Source of the DNA: PoT sp049331405
GTDB lineage: Bacteria; Planctomycetota; Planctomycetia; Isosphaerales; Isosphaeraceae
Assembly (NCBI RefSeq): GCF_049331405.1
Contig: NZ_CP186274.1
Span: 5,642,001 to 5,706,000, forward strand
Reading direction: 5' to 3'
Length of the DNA: 64,000 nucleotides
In this document: piece by piece, positions 46,701 through 54,673 of the stretch
Layout: each line of letters starts with the position of its first letter
How positions within the stretch are numbered: the stretch's first letter is position 1
The notes under the pieces: model-generated
Seen by the model: only the letters and a program-made list of their open reading frames with translations
Databases searched by the model: none
Told to the model about the DNA's origin: nothing
Made by a program: the position numbers and the translations under genes

Positions 46701-48574
46701 CCAACTACTGGGTCGACGTCGTCTTCGGGCAGCCCGTCGTCCAGGCGGCCACCAACACCTCTCTCGCCGCCTCGACCTCTTCGGGCTCGGGAGGGACCCT
46801 GACCCTGACGGCGACCGTGGCAGTGTCCGGCGGCGGCACGCCCGCGGGCTCGGTGACCTTCCTCGACGGGAGCACGTCGCTGGGCACGGTGACGCTCGAC
46901 GGCTCGGGCGTCGCCACCCTGGTCACCTCGACCCTGCCGGCGGGAGCCCACCAGATCACAGCCGTCTTCGGCGGCTCGGCGATGTTCACGGGCAGCACAT
47001 CGAACGCGATAAGCTATTACAAGGTCGGCGTCACCCCCGGGCCTGGCGAGTCCAACGTGGGCCTGTCGTCGAGCGTGACGGCGACGTTCGGCGGGTCGGT
47101 GGATCCGGGCTCGGTGACATACTCGCTGGCGGATTCGTCGGGGCATGCCGTACCGGTCAACGTCTCGTGGACGACGGCGAGCGACGGCAGCATCACGCTG
47201 ACCCTGATGCCGCAGTTGGGCCTGTCTCCATCCACGACCTACACGGCCTCGATCGGCGCCGCGCTCGACACGGCCGGCAACGCCCTGACGGCGCCGGTGA
47301 CCTGGTCGTTCACCACGGCCCTCGGATCCACCTTCACGAGCAGCACGCTCTTCCCCAACTCCGCCACCCCGGCCGTCGCCTCCGCGAACGACACCGCCTC
47401 GCTCGTCCTCGGCGTGCGATTCACCTCCGACGCCCCGGGCTACGTCACCGGGGTGAGATTCTACAAGGGCCCGGGCAACACCGGCACCCACGTCGGCTAC
47501 CTCTGGGACGCCTCCGGGAACCTCCTCGCGACCGCCACTTTCGCCGACGACGGCTCCGACGGCTGGCAGCAGGTCTCCTTCCCGACACCCGTCCCCATCG
47601 CCCCGGGCGCCACCTACGTTGCGGGATACTACGCACCCAACGGCGGATACGCCTACACCAGCGGGTACTTCAACTCCTCGGGCGCCGACTCCGGACCGCT
47701 CCACGCCCCCGCCGGCAACAACGGCGTCTTCTCCTACGGCGCCGGCGGATTCCCCGAACAGAGCTACAACGGCACCAACTACTGGGTCGACGTCGTCTTC
47801 GGGCAGCCCGTCATCCAGGCGGCCACCTCTACCACGCTCTCGGCTTCCACGGCCCCGGCCGGCATCGTGACGCTGACGGCGACCGTGGCGGCGGGGGCGG
47901 GCACACCGGCGGGCTCCGTCACCTTCCTCGACGGCGGAGCGCCGCTGGGCACCGTCGCGATCGACGGCTCCGGCACCGCCACCCTCGTCACCTCCGCGCT
48001 CTCGATCGGCTCCCACCAGATCACGGCCGCCTTCGCCGGCGACTCGACGTTCACGGGCAGCACGTCGGACGTCCTCAGCCTGGTCGTGAACAAGCTCGCG
48101 ACCAACGTCACTGTGAACTCCTCGGCATCGTCGTCGACCATCGGCCAGACGGTCACGTTCACGGCGGCTGTCGCGGCCTCCGCCGCGTCGGGAATCCCTA
48201 CCGGCACGGTCACCTTCTTCGACGGCTCGACCCCCCTCGCCACCGTCACGCTAGGCTCCGACGGCCTCGCCGCATTCACCACGGCGGTGCTCGGGATCGG
48301 CTCGCACGACATCGGCGCCGTTTACAATGGCGACTCGACCTTCGAGGCCAGCACGGCCACCCCGATAACCCAGGTCGTCAATGGGACCGGTGGATCCGAT
48401 GGAGGAGGTTCCTCCTCGTCGATGTCCATGATGGCGTTCGATACCGCCCTGGACACGGTGGGCAGCGACGGGGCCAGCCATCTCTTCGAGATCCTCATCC
48501 CCGAGGACCTCTCCGCGGCGATGACTCCGGGCGATTCGGATCCGAAGAAGGCCAAGCTCGTCGGCTCGGCCTGA
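40736..48574 (+). CDS. Giant secreted multidomain protein (DMFase-like, LamG, DUF4082, Ig-like)
   Basis: 2612 residues from ATG 40736, chosen because an ATGAGG-type site lies 6 nt upstream and the product then begins with a basic stretch and LEDRTLLS (32-39), the LEPR-XLL motif. Domains in order: a large domain resembling the N,N-dimethylformamidase beta subunit (about 40860-42390; SVGHDEYWSAEQRDNIEAA, FFSGNEGYWKTRW); an Ig-like domain; a LamG/concanavalin-type domain (about 42720-43330); two Ig-like domains; then alternating SbsA-type Ig domains and four DUF4082 domains (about 44240, 45360, 46265 and 47340, each near 480 bp); then Ig-like Big_3 repeats. It ends in an acidic Ser/Gly tail. An enzymatic N-terminus on a long adhesive stalk is plausible; the substrate is unknown. 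The second DUF4082 copy carries a Cys-rich insert. Confidence 0.82.
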   Translation: MKRRQSRRGISTSPARGRQAGPHQRRPSLESLEDRTLLSVNPIVAENQLPGTPESVWQVPGVGDTSIQGFTTDISVDQGQAIDFSINDPSGASYHIDIFRMGYYQGDGARLVTTIPSSDTLRQDQPAPMTDYATGLVDAGNWAVSASWAVPSDATSGIYFANVRRDDTGGASQIFFVVRDDASTSDIMFQTSDSTWQAYNTWDGTDSYQGSSLYSYDGTNPDLQNRGHALAVSYNRPLILNAISGGLGDYNSPLHAEYPMVRWMEANGYDVTYTTDVDTARYGNLILNHKVFLSVGHDEYWSAEQRDNIEAALDAGVNLGFFSGNEGYWKTRWAPSLASPSGDAYRTVISYKESQVGVAIDPMDQAPTYISTGTWRDQRFGSPSDGGRPENALTGQAYMNDRTNVDLGISMNVPASDGDLRFWRNTSVADLAPGQVATLGQYVVGYETDEPLDNGFQPAGLMTMSSTTFSTTSHVIVPWGTSVGPGTSTHQISLYRAASGALVFGAGTVQWSWGLDGNHNNTPTTPDLAMQQATVNLFADMYAQPSTLQPGLVPATASTDTTPPVSTITTPSAGASFPVGSTITISGTAVDSGGGVVAGVEISTDGGATWHPAVGREDWSYTWTVDRAGPVVFKTRAVDDSGNLETPSAGITATAYYLPTSTSGLVAAYDFDEGSGTTVTDLSGNGNQGTASNTTWAPGLFGQALSFNGSNSWVTVADSSSLDLTAGMTLEAWVKPASNPSGSTTILAKERSGGLVYSLSGASGSNLPPQAYTGTSAGDQNASGSSSLPLNTWSFLTASYDGTNLQIYVNGVLVNTLAGSGPITTSTGALRIGGDSQWGDYFSGLIDQVRIYDRALSPAEIQGDMSTPINGPLDSTPPTGSITGPAPGATVSGTTTISAGVSDNVMVAGVQFLLNGATLGEEITSAPYTLAWDTRTQFNGAYTLSAVVRDSAGNLTTLNGPSVTISNPASTTTPPGLVLTNPTAGLAHGTIVASAFSTDPTRIAGVQFQLNGTNIGPVVTSAPYRITWDSSVVADGTYVLTSVAHDFSGDVISSNAVTIKVDNTPPTASGLTPADSSAAVPTSISQLTAILSEPVQAGTIKFTLQDSGGYLLSGEVAYDPSTGKVTFSPDARLEPSTTYTATLSGALDLAGNPMIPASWTFTTTSTVVNATLWSPATTPTLTSVNDFSANELGVRFESDVAGYITGIRFYKGSASLGTHVGHLWNAAGQLLGTVTFTNESASGWQQADFAEPIAIDAGATYTVSYYAPQGGYVATGGYFAGSGTDSGALHAFSNATPGGNGVYYGAGTGFPNASYNATNYWVDVVFSNALVPTASITQPSANATDVPSIGTTISATFSKPVQPGSIVFTLQDASGNVVPSSFSYEPTTGVVTLTPISPLDVLSTYTATLSGAQDAGGLAMAAPLQWTFTTAARDVTPPTVISKSPTPGATLVANAAPALSVIAVFSEPVQSSTIAFTLTDPAGNTIATTVTYDTASHTVALIPNQALDFSKTYTANLSGAQDLSGNLMAPISWSFTTNQVIDETLFGTSATPAVASANDSGAVEVGVKFQSDVGGYVTGVRFYKGPLNIGTHVAHIWAANDTLQFGPCPGCNCGAVCFLKFSAGALIASATFTSESASGWQEVTFAQPVLIMPNTTYVVSYTAPSGGYAYTGGYFANSGVDSGVLHASASGLVGGNGVFGAPGAFPSNSYNSANYWVDPVFSNSLGDHTAPTIVATTPHASDNNVSPASSVTVTFSETVDPGSVAYSLVDASGQAVPVTASWIPTPGDSRPGIGNTLILTPQSQLSPSTTYTVTISSALDLVGNALAAPMIWSFTTAVGSTLASSTLFPNSATPAVASANDTASLVLGVRFTSDASGYVTGLRFYKGPGNTGTHVGYLWDASGNLLATATFADDGSDGWQQVSFPTPVPIAPGATYVAGYYAPNGGYAYTSGYFNSSGADSGPLHAPAGNNGVFSYGAGGFPEQSYNGTNYWVDVVFGQPVVQAATNTSLAASTSSGSGGTLTLTATVAVSGGGTPAGSVTFLDGSTSLGTVTLDGSGVATLVTSTLPAGAHQITAVFGGSAMFTGSTSNAISYYKVGVTPGPGESNVGLSSSVTATFGGSVDPGSVTYSLADSSGHAVPVNVSWTTASDGSITLTLMPQLGLSPSTTYTASIGAALDTAGNALTAPVTWSFTTALGSTFTSSTLFPNSATPAVASANDTASLVLGVRFTSDAPGYVTGVRFYKGPGNTGTHVGYLWDASGNLLATATFADDGSDGWQQVSFPTPVPIAPGATYVAGYYAPNGGYAYTSGYFNSSGADSGPLHAPAGNNGVFSYGAGGFPEQSYNGTNYWVDVVFGQPVIQAATSTTLSASTAPAGIVTLTATVAAGAGTPAGSVTFLDGGAPLGTVAIDGSGTATLVTSALSIGSHQITAAFAGDSTFTGSTSDVLSLVVNKLATNVTVNSSASSSTIGQTVTFTAAVAASAASGIPTGTVTFFDGSTPLATVTLGSDGLAAFTTAVLGIGSHDIGAVYNGDSTFEASTATPITQVVNGTGGSDGGGSSSSMSMMAFDTALDTVGSDGASHLFEILIPEDLSAAMTPGDSDPKKAKLVGSA
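46263..47812 (+). repeat. Near-identical DUF4082 duplication
   Basis: Segment 46263-46738 repeats at 47337-47812 (offset 1074 bp). 96 bp and 354 bp are identical by eye, on either side of a 26-bp patch (46359-46384) that differs. This points to recent duplication or gene conversion. Confidence 0.9.
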
Positions 48575-48589
48575 CGAGGTGGCCGACGA

Positions 48590-48621
48590 CCCCTCGGATC
48601 TGGGATCTCAGATCCGAGGGG
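48590..48621 (+). terminator. Hairpin after the giant multidomain gene
   Basis: A perfect 13-bp stem (CCCCTCGGATCTG with CAGATCCGAGGGG) and a 6-nt loop, 15 nt after the stop codon. There is no U-tract. Confidence 0.65.
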
Positions 48622-48867
48622 CACGAGCAGCGCGACAAGATCGGGGTCACTTCGACCGTCGGGATCCAGTATCCTGATGAACGAGGCGACCCCGTTCGCT
48701 GCGCATTCCACCCCGAGGGTCGAGCGTGATCGCCTGCAAGATCGACGGTCGGGTCGGGAGGCGGATCGAGGCGATAGGGGTCGCCCGCGTCGATTCTCGC
48801 GCCCGGGTCATGGATAGGCCGCCGCCCGAGGCGCTGTCGTGAGTGATCCTATGCGAGCCTCTAATCC

Positions 48868-49695
48868 ATGCAGCTCTGGGCCCTGAGCGACCTCCACCTC
48901 GGATATGAGATCAACCGCGACGCGCTCCCGACCCTCCCTTTTCTGCCGGACGACTGGCTCATCGTCGCCGGCGACGTCGGCGAGACCGAGGCCGAACTCC
49001 GGTTCGCCTGGGAGACCCTCGGGCCTCGCTTCGCGAAACTCTTCTGGGTCCCCGGGAACCACGAGCTCTGGACGACCCCCAGGCAGCCGGAGCTCGCCGG
49101 AGTCGGGCGTTACCAGCGGTTCGTGGAGGTCTGTCGGGAATACGGCGTCGTCACCCCCGAAGATCCCTACGTCGAGTGGCCCGGCGGCGGGGCTCCGACC
49201 ATCATCGCCCCCCTCTTCCTGCTCTACGACTACACTTTCTCGCCGGATGGGTTCGACCCCGAGGCCGCCAAACGCTGGGCCCGCGAGGAAGGGATCGAGT
49301 GCGCCGACGAGAGATACCTGAAGCCGACCCCCTACTCCACGATCCAGGACTGGTGCGACGCGCGCCTGGCAACGACCGAGGCTCGCCTGATGGGCCTGCC
49401 CTCGGATCGGCGGACGGTGATCGTCAACCATTACCCGCTTCGCTACGACCTCGTCCGACTCTTCCGCATCCCGCGATTCAGCCCCTGGTGCGGCACGAGG
49501 CGGACCGAGGATTGGCACCGCCGATTCCGGGCCGACGTCGTCGTCAGCGGGCACCTGCACATCCGCGGCACGGACTGGCGGGACGGCACTCGCTTCGAGG
49601 AAGTGTCGCTCGGCTACCCCAAGCACTGGAACCAGGCCAAGGGGATCGGCCACTACCTGCGCCGCATCCTACCACTCACTGAAATGAACACCTGA
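48868..49695 (+). CDS. Calcineurin-like metallophosphoesterase
   Basis: 275 residues. All five dimetal motifs are visible in order: SDLHLG near the N-terminus, GDVGE, GNHELW, NHYPLRYD and GHLHIRG. This is the single-domain calcineurin-like phosphoesterase fold. The substrate could be a phosphomonoester, a phosphodiester or a nucleotide; sequence does not say which. It stands alone on the plus strand, and the next gene converges on it. Confidence 0.92.
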   Translation: MQLWALSDLHLGYEINRDALPTLPFLPDDWLIVAGDVGETEAELRFAWETLGPRFAKLFWVPGNHELWTTPRQPELAGVGRYQRFVEVCREYGVVTPEDPYVEWPGGGAPTIIAPLFLLYDYTFSPDGFDPEAAKRWAREEGIECADERYLKPTPYSTIQDWCDARLATTEARLMGLPSDRRTVIVNHYPLRYDLVRLFRIPRFSPWCGTRRTEDWHRRFRADVVVSGHLHIRGTDWRDGTRFEEVSLGYPKHWNQAKGIGHYLRRILPLTEMNT

Positions 49696-50113
49696 GTTCT
49701 CGACCAGGCCCCTTGAAACAAGCCACTCCGCTCATCTCTCTTCGGGCCGACAACCCAGGCATCGGCCTATCTCGCGACTGAGTTCGGTTCATGCGGGATC
49801 CGTACCGGCGGCAAAAACTCGCCGTGAAGCCAGGCTCCCGTCGCGGGGCGCATTGAGATTCGACTCCGCTAACAGCATTAATGGGATCACTACCATGCAG
49901 AAATAATCCAACAAACATAGCCAACTGCAATCCGCAAAAGTGCTCCTACGCCAACTCATGTTTTTAAGCAAATGGGCAACGGATGGCCGAGTTGTTCGGC
50001 CATCCGTTGCCCATGACTTGGAGCAACTCCGGGGAAGACATTTTCAAGACACGAATATCAAGCAGTAAACATGCACCACCGTGCGATCGAACTGCGGGAT
50101 TCGGCTCCCGTCG
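49696..50113. other. Intergenic region between convergent genes
   Basis: About 420 bp, lower GC than its surroundings, without a gene I can support. It holds a very strong hairpin at 49972-50014. Confidence 0.45.
49972..50014 (-). terminator. 19-bp perfect hairpin between convergent genes
   Basis: ATGGGCAACGGATGGCCGA and its exact complement enclose the loop GTTGT. It lies 100 nt beyond the kinase gene stop on the minus strand and 277 nt beyond the phosphoesterase stop. TTGCTTAAAAA follows on the minus strand, so it is only a partly typical terminator. Confidence 0.65.
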
Positions 50114-52645
50114 TCACTGGAAGCCGTCCAGGCGATCCGAGGCGAAGAGGAGGTAGCGGCCGTCGGGGGAGAGGCTGAGGCCACTCAGCTTGAACCCGCC
50201 GGTGTCGAGCTGAATCGGGGGGTCCCCTTCGCGAGCTTTCGCGGGAAGGGTGTAGATCGTCCGATCATGATCGACCTGCTCGTCGTCTCCGGTGAAGAAG
50301 AGGTCCCCCGTGACGGCCGAGATGATGGGCCAACGCGCGAAGACGTCCGGCCCCGTCGACCGCTTCCAGAGGGTTTTGACCACCTTCGATTGCGCTGGCT
50401 GGCTGACGTCCAAGAGGGCGAGAGAATCCGGCGAGGCCACAGCTCCAATGCTCGCGACGAGCCGATCGTTGCCAACCCAACGAGCCCAGGAAGAGATCGT
50501 CTGGCCAGGCACGTTGACCACGGTGCGTTCCTTCGTCGCGACGTCGTAGATCGTTACCTCGGTGGGAGTCACCATATTGTTGAAGGCCAACCGCTTGCCG
50601 TCGGGCGACCACCTCATAGGAGCGAACTCGCCGATGTGCTGCCGATTGGTCCCATCGGAGTCCATCAGGTAGTTCCCCCTCAGCTCGCCGGGATTGTCGG
50701 GGAGAACGAGGGTAAAGGCGATCTTCCGACCGTCGGGCGAGAAGCTCACGCAGCAACCCGTCCCGAGGAACTGGAAGTGGGGCTTCCCGTCGCGGACCTC
50801 GATCGTGACGATCAGGGTCTGGGTCCAGTCGTTCTTCCTCGGCTGGATCTGGAAGATGATGCGCTTGCCGTCGTGCGACCAGTCGGGCATCTCGGCGAAG
50901 GCCATACCAAGCTGTAATGGCTCGACGATCAGATACGTCCGGCCCTCGACCAGGTCACGCATGAAGAGTCGCATCCCCCCAGCAGCGACGCGATTGCGCG
51001 GAGGCGGAGGATTTAGCTTCAGCGCCTCGGCCATTCGCTCCACCTCTTGCGACACTTCATTCACGGGAGGGCGCGGCTCGTCAGCCAGGGCCAGAGCGAT
51101 TCGAAGTTGATCCGCCTTCGCCTTCGAGGCCCGAGTCGGCTCCGGTTCCGGCTCCCTGCGGACCTTCAACACCGAACGGCCTCCGCGAGTGATCGACACC
51201 AGTTCGTCGCGCAGGACCTTGCCGTCCTTGAGGGCCTGGACGCTGTGCGGGCCGACCGAGACCCTCAGCTCCTGGACGCCCGCGCCGTTGATGAAGAGGT
51301 CGTTGCCGTCGAGCTTGATATTGAGGTTCGGGTCGTCGGCCTCGATGACGAGGATCCCCTCGGGCGTCTTGAGCCGCAGCATGACGGCCATGTAGCCGAC
51401 AGCACGGCCCGCGGCCTGACGAGCCCCGGGGGATCCCAGCGAGATCGCCAGCATGAGGACGACCGGGAGAGCCCCCCAGAGGGCGATCGCCCGCCGGTTC
51501 CGCGCCGGGAGGAGTTCGGCCGGCAAGGGCATGGTGGCCGGTTGCTGGACGTGGGCCAGGCAGCCGCCGAGTAACAGGGCAACTTCGGCGGCCGAGCCGT
51601 AGCGGTCGGTCGGGTTCTTGGCGTGCAGCCGGTCGATGACCTTGACCAGCCATGAGGGGATCTCGGGGTTGTACGAGAGGATCGGCCTTGGCATGTGCTC
51701 GCAGACCTTTCTGAGCGTGGCCATGCTGGAATTGCCCCGGAACGGCGCCTGCCCCGTACAGAGGGCATAGAGGACGCTTCCCAGGCTGAAGAGGTCGGTG
51801 CGGTGATCGATGGGCTCGCCACAGGCCTGCTCGGGCGACATATACTGCGGCGTCCCGGCCACCATCCCGGAGAGCGAGATGGTCACGTCGTCCACCGCAC
51901 GCGCCAGCCCGAAATCCGTGATCTTGACCCGGTCGACGCCATCCTCGAGCAGGATATTGGCGGGCTTGATGTCGCGGTGGATCAACCCTTGCGCGTGGGC
52001 CGCGGCGAGGGCGCCGGCGGCCTGGCTGCCGATCCGGAGGATCTGGACGAGTTCGAGGGGCTTCCCTTCGTCAATCAGCTCCTGGACCGACTTGCCGGCC
52101 ACGTACTGCATGACCAGGTAGGGAACCCCTTGCGGCAACATATCCACGGCGTGGATCGTGACGACATGCTCATGGACGACCGCCGCCGCGGCCCTGGCCT
52201 CCCTCGCGAATCGCCGACGCGCCGCGCCCGTCGCGGCCATGCCGGGCCTCAAAAGCTTGATCGCCACGAGCCGGTCGAGTGCCCTGTCCCTCGCCAGGAA
52301 GACGATGCCCATGCCCCCGCGGCCGATCACGCGCAGGATGTCATAAGGGCCGATCCTCCCGAGTTGTCCCGCCTCGTCGGTGGGCTCCAGCAGGCCCAGC
52401 GGGATCTCTTCGTCGTCATCGCCCGATGTGTCCTCTTTCAACGAGCCGCCCGAGGTCATCCCGAGCGTGGGGTCGCGGAGGAGCGAGAGGTCGTGCCAGA
52501 TCCCGCTCTGGGCTGCGAGGCGGTCGAGCGTGGCTCGACACTTGGGACAGGTCTCGAGGTGGGCGGCCAGTTCCGCCTGGTCGTCCTGCGTCGGGTCGTC
52601 GCGGAGCAGGCGGAGCCAGCGATCCGGGCTCGGGCAGGTCGACAT
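50114..52645 (-). CDS. Ser/Thr protein kinase with N-terminal zinc finger and beta-propeller-like sensor
   Basis: 843 residues. The N-terminus has an anti-sigma-like zinc motif, His29-x3-Cys33-x2-Cys36. The kinase domain (about 101-365) has the P-loop GRGGMGIVF, Lys130 (VAIKLL), HRDIKPAN at 223-230, DFG at 244-246 and GTPQYMSPEQ. A single membrane segment near 387-405 precedes an outer region with TolB/WD40-like repeats (SHDGKRIIFQI, SFSPDGRKIAF, RWSPDGKRLAF, SLSPDGRYLLF). It lies 54 nt after an ECF sigma gene on the same strand. The layout, zinc finger plus kinase beside a sigma factor, suggests that it controls that sigma factor by binding or phosphorylation. Confidence 0.93.
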   Translation of the reverse strand: MSTCPSPDRWLRLLRDDPTQDDQAELAAHLETCPKCRATLDRLAAQSGIWHDLSLLRDPTLGMTSGGSLKEDTSGDDDEEIPLGLLEPTDEAGQLGRIGPYDILRVIGRGGMGIVFLARDRALDRLVAIKLLRPGMAATGAARRRFAREARAAAAVVHEHVVTIHAVDMLPQGVPYLVMQYVAGKSVQELIDEGKPLELVQILRIGSQAAGALAAAHAQGLIHRDIKPANILLEDGVDRVKITDFGLARAVDDVTISLSGMVAGTPQYMSPEQACGEPIDHRTDLFSLGSVLYALCTGQAPFRGNSSMATLRKVCEHMPRPILSYNPEIPSWLVKVIDRLHAKNPTDRYGSAAEVALLLGGCLAHVQQPATMPLPAELLPARNRRAIALWGALPVVLMLAISLGSPGARQAAGRAVGYMAVMLRLKTPEGILVIEADDPNLNIKLDGNDLFINGAGVQELRVSVGPHSVQALKDGKVLRDELVSITRGGRSVLKVRREPEPEPTRASKAKADQLRIALALADEPRPPVNEVSQEVERMAEALKLNPPPPRNRVAAGGMRLFMRDLVEGRTYLIVEPLQLGMAFAEMPDWSHDGKRIIFQIQPRKNDWTQTLIVTIEVRDGKPHFQFLGTGCCVSFSPDGRKIAFTLVLPDNPGELRGNYLMDSDGTNRQHIGEFAPMRWSPDGKRLAFNNMVTPTEVTIYDVATKERTVVNVPGQTISSWARWVGNDRLVASIGAVASPDSLALLDVSQPAQSKVVKTLWKRSTGPDVFARWPIISAVTGDLFFTGDDEQVDHDRTIYTLPAKAREGDPPIQLDTGGFKLSGLSLSPDGRYLLFASDRLDGFQ

Positions 52646-52699
52646 GGCGAAGGCCCTCAGTGGAAGCGCCGGGGAATCGTCAACAGTGCGGCCCGGGGC

Positions 52700-53317
52700 T
52701 CATGAATCTTCCGCGTCCTCATCGCCCCGGATCCGTTCGATCTCCTGCCTGAGCCGGGCGATCACTCGGCTGCGGGCGACGTAGAGGGCCCCCGGCGTCA
52801 GGCCCAGTTCGACGGCGACCTCGGCAACGTCACGGTTCTCGACGCCCGCCCGCCAGAAGGCCTCCCAGGTCGTTTCCTGGAAGTGCTCGCGGACGCGCTG
52901 GGACGCGACGGCGAAGACCTGGCGACGATACTCGAGGTCGAACTCGGCGGCATCGGCATCGACCCCGGGCAACGCTTCCAGGAGTTCGAGCATCTCGGTC
53001 CCCCCCTTCCCGAAACTCGCGGTCTGCCGGCCGTGCGCCGCCAGCAAATTGACGATCAGGTTCCGGGCGATCCGCGAGAGCCAGGCGCGAAACGAGCCCC
53101 GGGCCGGGTCGATATCCCACCTCTCGATCGCGCCGGCGACGGCCCGGAAGACGTCCTGCGCGAGGTCGTCCGCATCGGCCTTCTGCACCCCTTTGGCGCG
53201 GGCGAGGCGATGGATGAGCGGTTCGTAGATCTCGACGAACTCCGCCCAGGCCCGCTCGTCGCGGGGCGATTTCAGGCGGACCAGCAAACTCGCCCGCGTG
53301 GTTGGAACGTCGGCCAA
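52700..53317 (-). CDS. ECF-type RNA polymerase sigma factor
   Basis: 205 residues. Region 2 has WAEFVEIYEPLIHRLARAKG, then DADDLAQDVFRAV; region 4 has the helix-turn-helix RDVAEVAVELGLTPGALYVARSRVIARLRQ. The length and the neighbouring Ser/Thr kinase match the planctomycete ECF groups that are linked to protein kinases rather than to classical anti-sigma factors. Sigma and kinase genes are 54 nt apart, so they are probably one transcript. The target promoters are unknown. Confidence 0.93.
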   Translation of the reverse strand: MADVPTTRASLLVRLKSPRDERAWAEFVEIYEPLIHRLARAKGVQKADADDLAQDVFRAVAGAIERWDIDPARGSFRAWLSRIARNLIVNLLAAHGRQTASFGKGGTEMLELLEALPGVDADAAEFDLEYRRQVFAVASQRVREHFQETTWEAFWRAGVENRDVAEVAVELGLTPGALYVARSRVIARLRQEIERIRGDEDAEDS

Positions 53318-53454
53318 GGAACCCTCCTGGAAGGATTCACAAACTGCTCCGAGCGATCTTACAGGTCGAACGCAAAATTTTCGGATGCGACCGCCCTACC
53401 TCGAGCAAACGGTCGCATCGACGGGACTCTAACCAGGAATGCCGGGGGCGATCG

Positions 53455-54447
53455 TCAGCGGGCGAGATCTTCCGCCACCATGCGGAAGATATTCCTGGCC
53501 GCTTCGACGAACCTGGGCTCGATGCCCTCGTCGTTCGAGTTGGTCATCAGGCCGAAGTAGACCCAGCGTTTGGCGACCCACATGCCGCCGGCCAGGCAGA
53601 TGACGTGATCGGGCCCGAAGTCGATGCTGCCTCCCTTGGCGAACGCGCTCACGCCCAGCGGCATGACCATGGCGATCGCGTTCGCCGTCGAGAGGATCGC
53701 CCGGAACGCGTGCAGGCTCGCCCGGTTCGGGAAGAACTCGCCCTGCAAGGCGCGGGAGTAGAACGAGACGAAATCGGCAGGGGAGCAGACCATCGTCTCC
53801 ACGTCGTTGATGATCGGGCGGAGCGGAAAGGGGGTCTCCTTCCGAGCGATCAGGTCGATCAACGTCGGCCAGTCCATGTCCTGCCAGTTGGGATGCCCGC
53901 TGACATAGGCGATGAATCGCCGGGTGCTCGTCGGGATCCGGGCGGAACGCAGGCCGATCGTGGCGATGAACCGACGCACGTTGTCGGCCCCCGCGCGACG
54001 GAGCACCATGTCGGTGGCCGTGTTGTCGCTGTGCGCGATCATGGCCTCGAGTGCCGTCCTCGCGGTCACCTTGCCCGTCAGGTGCGGCGGGTTGAAGACG
54101 GGGCTGCTGGGCGAGAAGACCTTCGCGTCGAGGTCCCACTGCTCCGCGAGCCATTCCTTGAGGCGCGACTCGGCGGTCCCCACCTGGCGCAGGTATTCGG
54201 CCAGGGCGAAAGCCTTGAAGGAGCTGCCGCAGAAGAGCGCCGCGTCGGGATCGATCTCGGCCGACCAGTCGGGTGCGCCGCCGGTCGCCGGAGCCCAGAA
54301 TTTCAGGGCCTTCTTGCCCGGCACGCGGCCGAACTCCTCGACGACCTTCCGGGTCAGGTCGCCCTCCTCGGAACGAGCCGTGGCCGTCGCACCGAGGGTC
54401 GCCGCGGTGGCCGCGCCCGAGAGGAACAAGCGTCGCGTCTGGCTCAT
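53455..54447 (-). CDS. Class A beta-lactamase-like serine hydrolase
   Basis: 330 residues. The N-terminus looks like a Tat signal (RRLFLSGAATAATLGA), so the mature protein would be exported folded. Active-site motifs of the class A family are present: Ser75-x-x-Lys78 (SSFK), SDN at 140-142 and KGG near 267 in place of KTG. A Glu166 equivalent could be the Glu in RKETPF but is uncertain. It may be a true beta-lactamase or a related cell-wall or ester hydrolase; KGG and an unclear Glu166 leave that open. It has its own upstream region and is not tied to the BlaI operons at the start of the window. Confidence 0.8.
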   Translation of the reverse strand: MSQTRRLFLSGAATAATLGATATARSEEGDLTRKVVEEFGRVPGKKALKFWAPATGGAPDWSAEIDPDAALFCGSSFKAFALAEYLRQVGTAESRLKEWLAEQWDLDAKVFSPSSPVFNPPHLTGKVTARTALEAMIAHSDNTATDMVLRRAGADNVRRFIATIGLRSARIPTSTRRFIAYVSGHPNWQDMDWPTLIDLIARKETPFPLRPIINDVETMVCSPADFVSFYSRALQGEFFPNRASLHAFRAILSTANAIAMVMPLGVSAFAKGGSIDFGPDHVICLAGGMWVAKRWVYFGLMTNSNDEGIEPRFVEAARNIFRMVAEDLAR

Positions 54448-54626
54448 CGTCTCAAGATCTCTGGGTGTGGGAGAGGTGGCGGAGATCCCGCCAGTCGAGG
54501 TGATTTTGCCAGGCCCACAGCCCGGATGCCAGGATCTTCGTCAGCTATCGATTCTTGAACAAGTCGTTTCTCGTGAACGCGCAACTTGATTTTCAGTCTT
54601 CGGGAAATTCATGGGCATGCCCGGCC

Positions 54627-54652
54627 CCCACCGGGACGTCGTGTCCCGGCGG
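54627..54652 (-). terminator. Hairpin after the DUF4832 gene
   Basis: CCGCCGGGAC pairs with GTCCCGG and flanking bases (one mismatch) around a 5-nt loop, about 20 nt beyond the stop on the minus strand. There is no U-tract. Confidence 0.4.
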
Positions 54653-54673
54653 GTTTCGGTTCGATGCCAAGCG

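Noticed and set aside
44873..48016. Minus-strand open frame of 1047 codons
   Set aside because: It lies opposite the giant secreted protein; Arg/Gly/Asp-rich composition is what the complement of GC-rich repeat codons gives. No family motif.
53455..54447. Beta-lactamase as the target gene of the BlaI operons
   Set aside because: It is more than 45 kb away, has no similar palindrome that I could see, and its KGG and uncertain Glu166 make lactamase activity doubtful.
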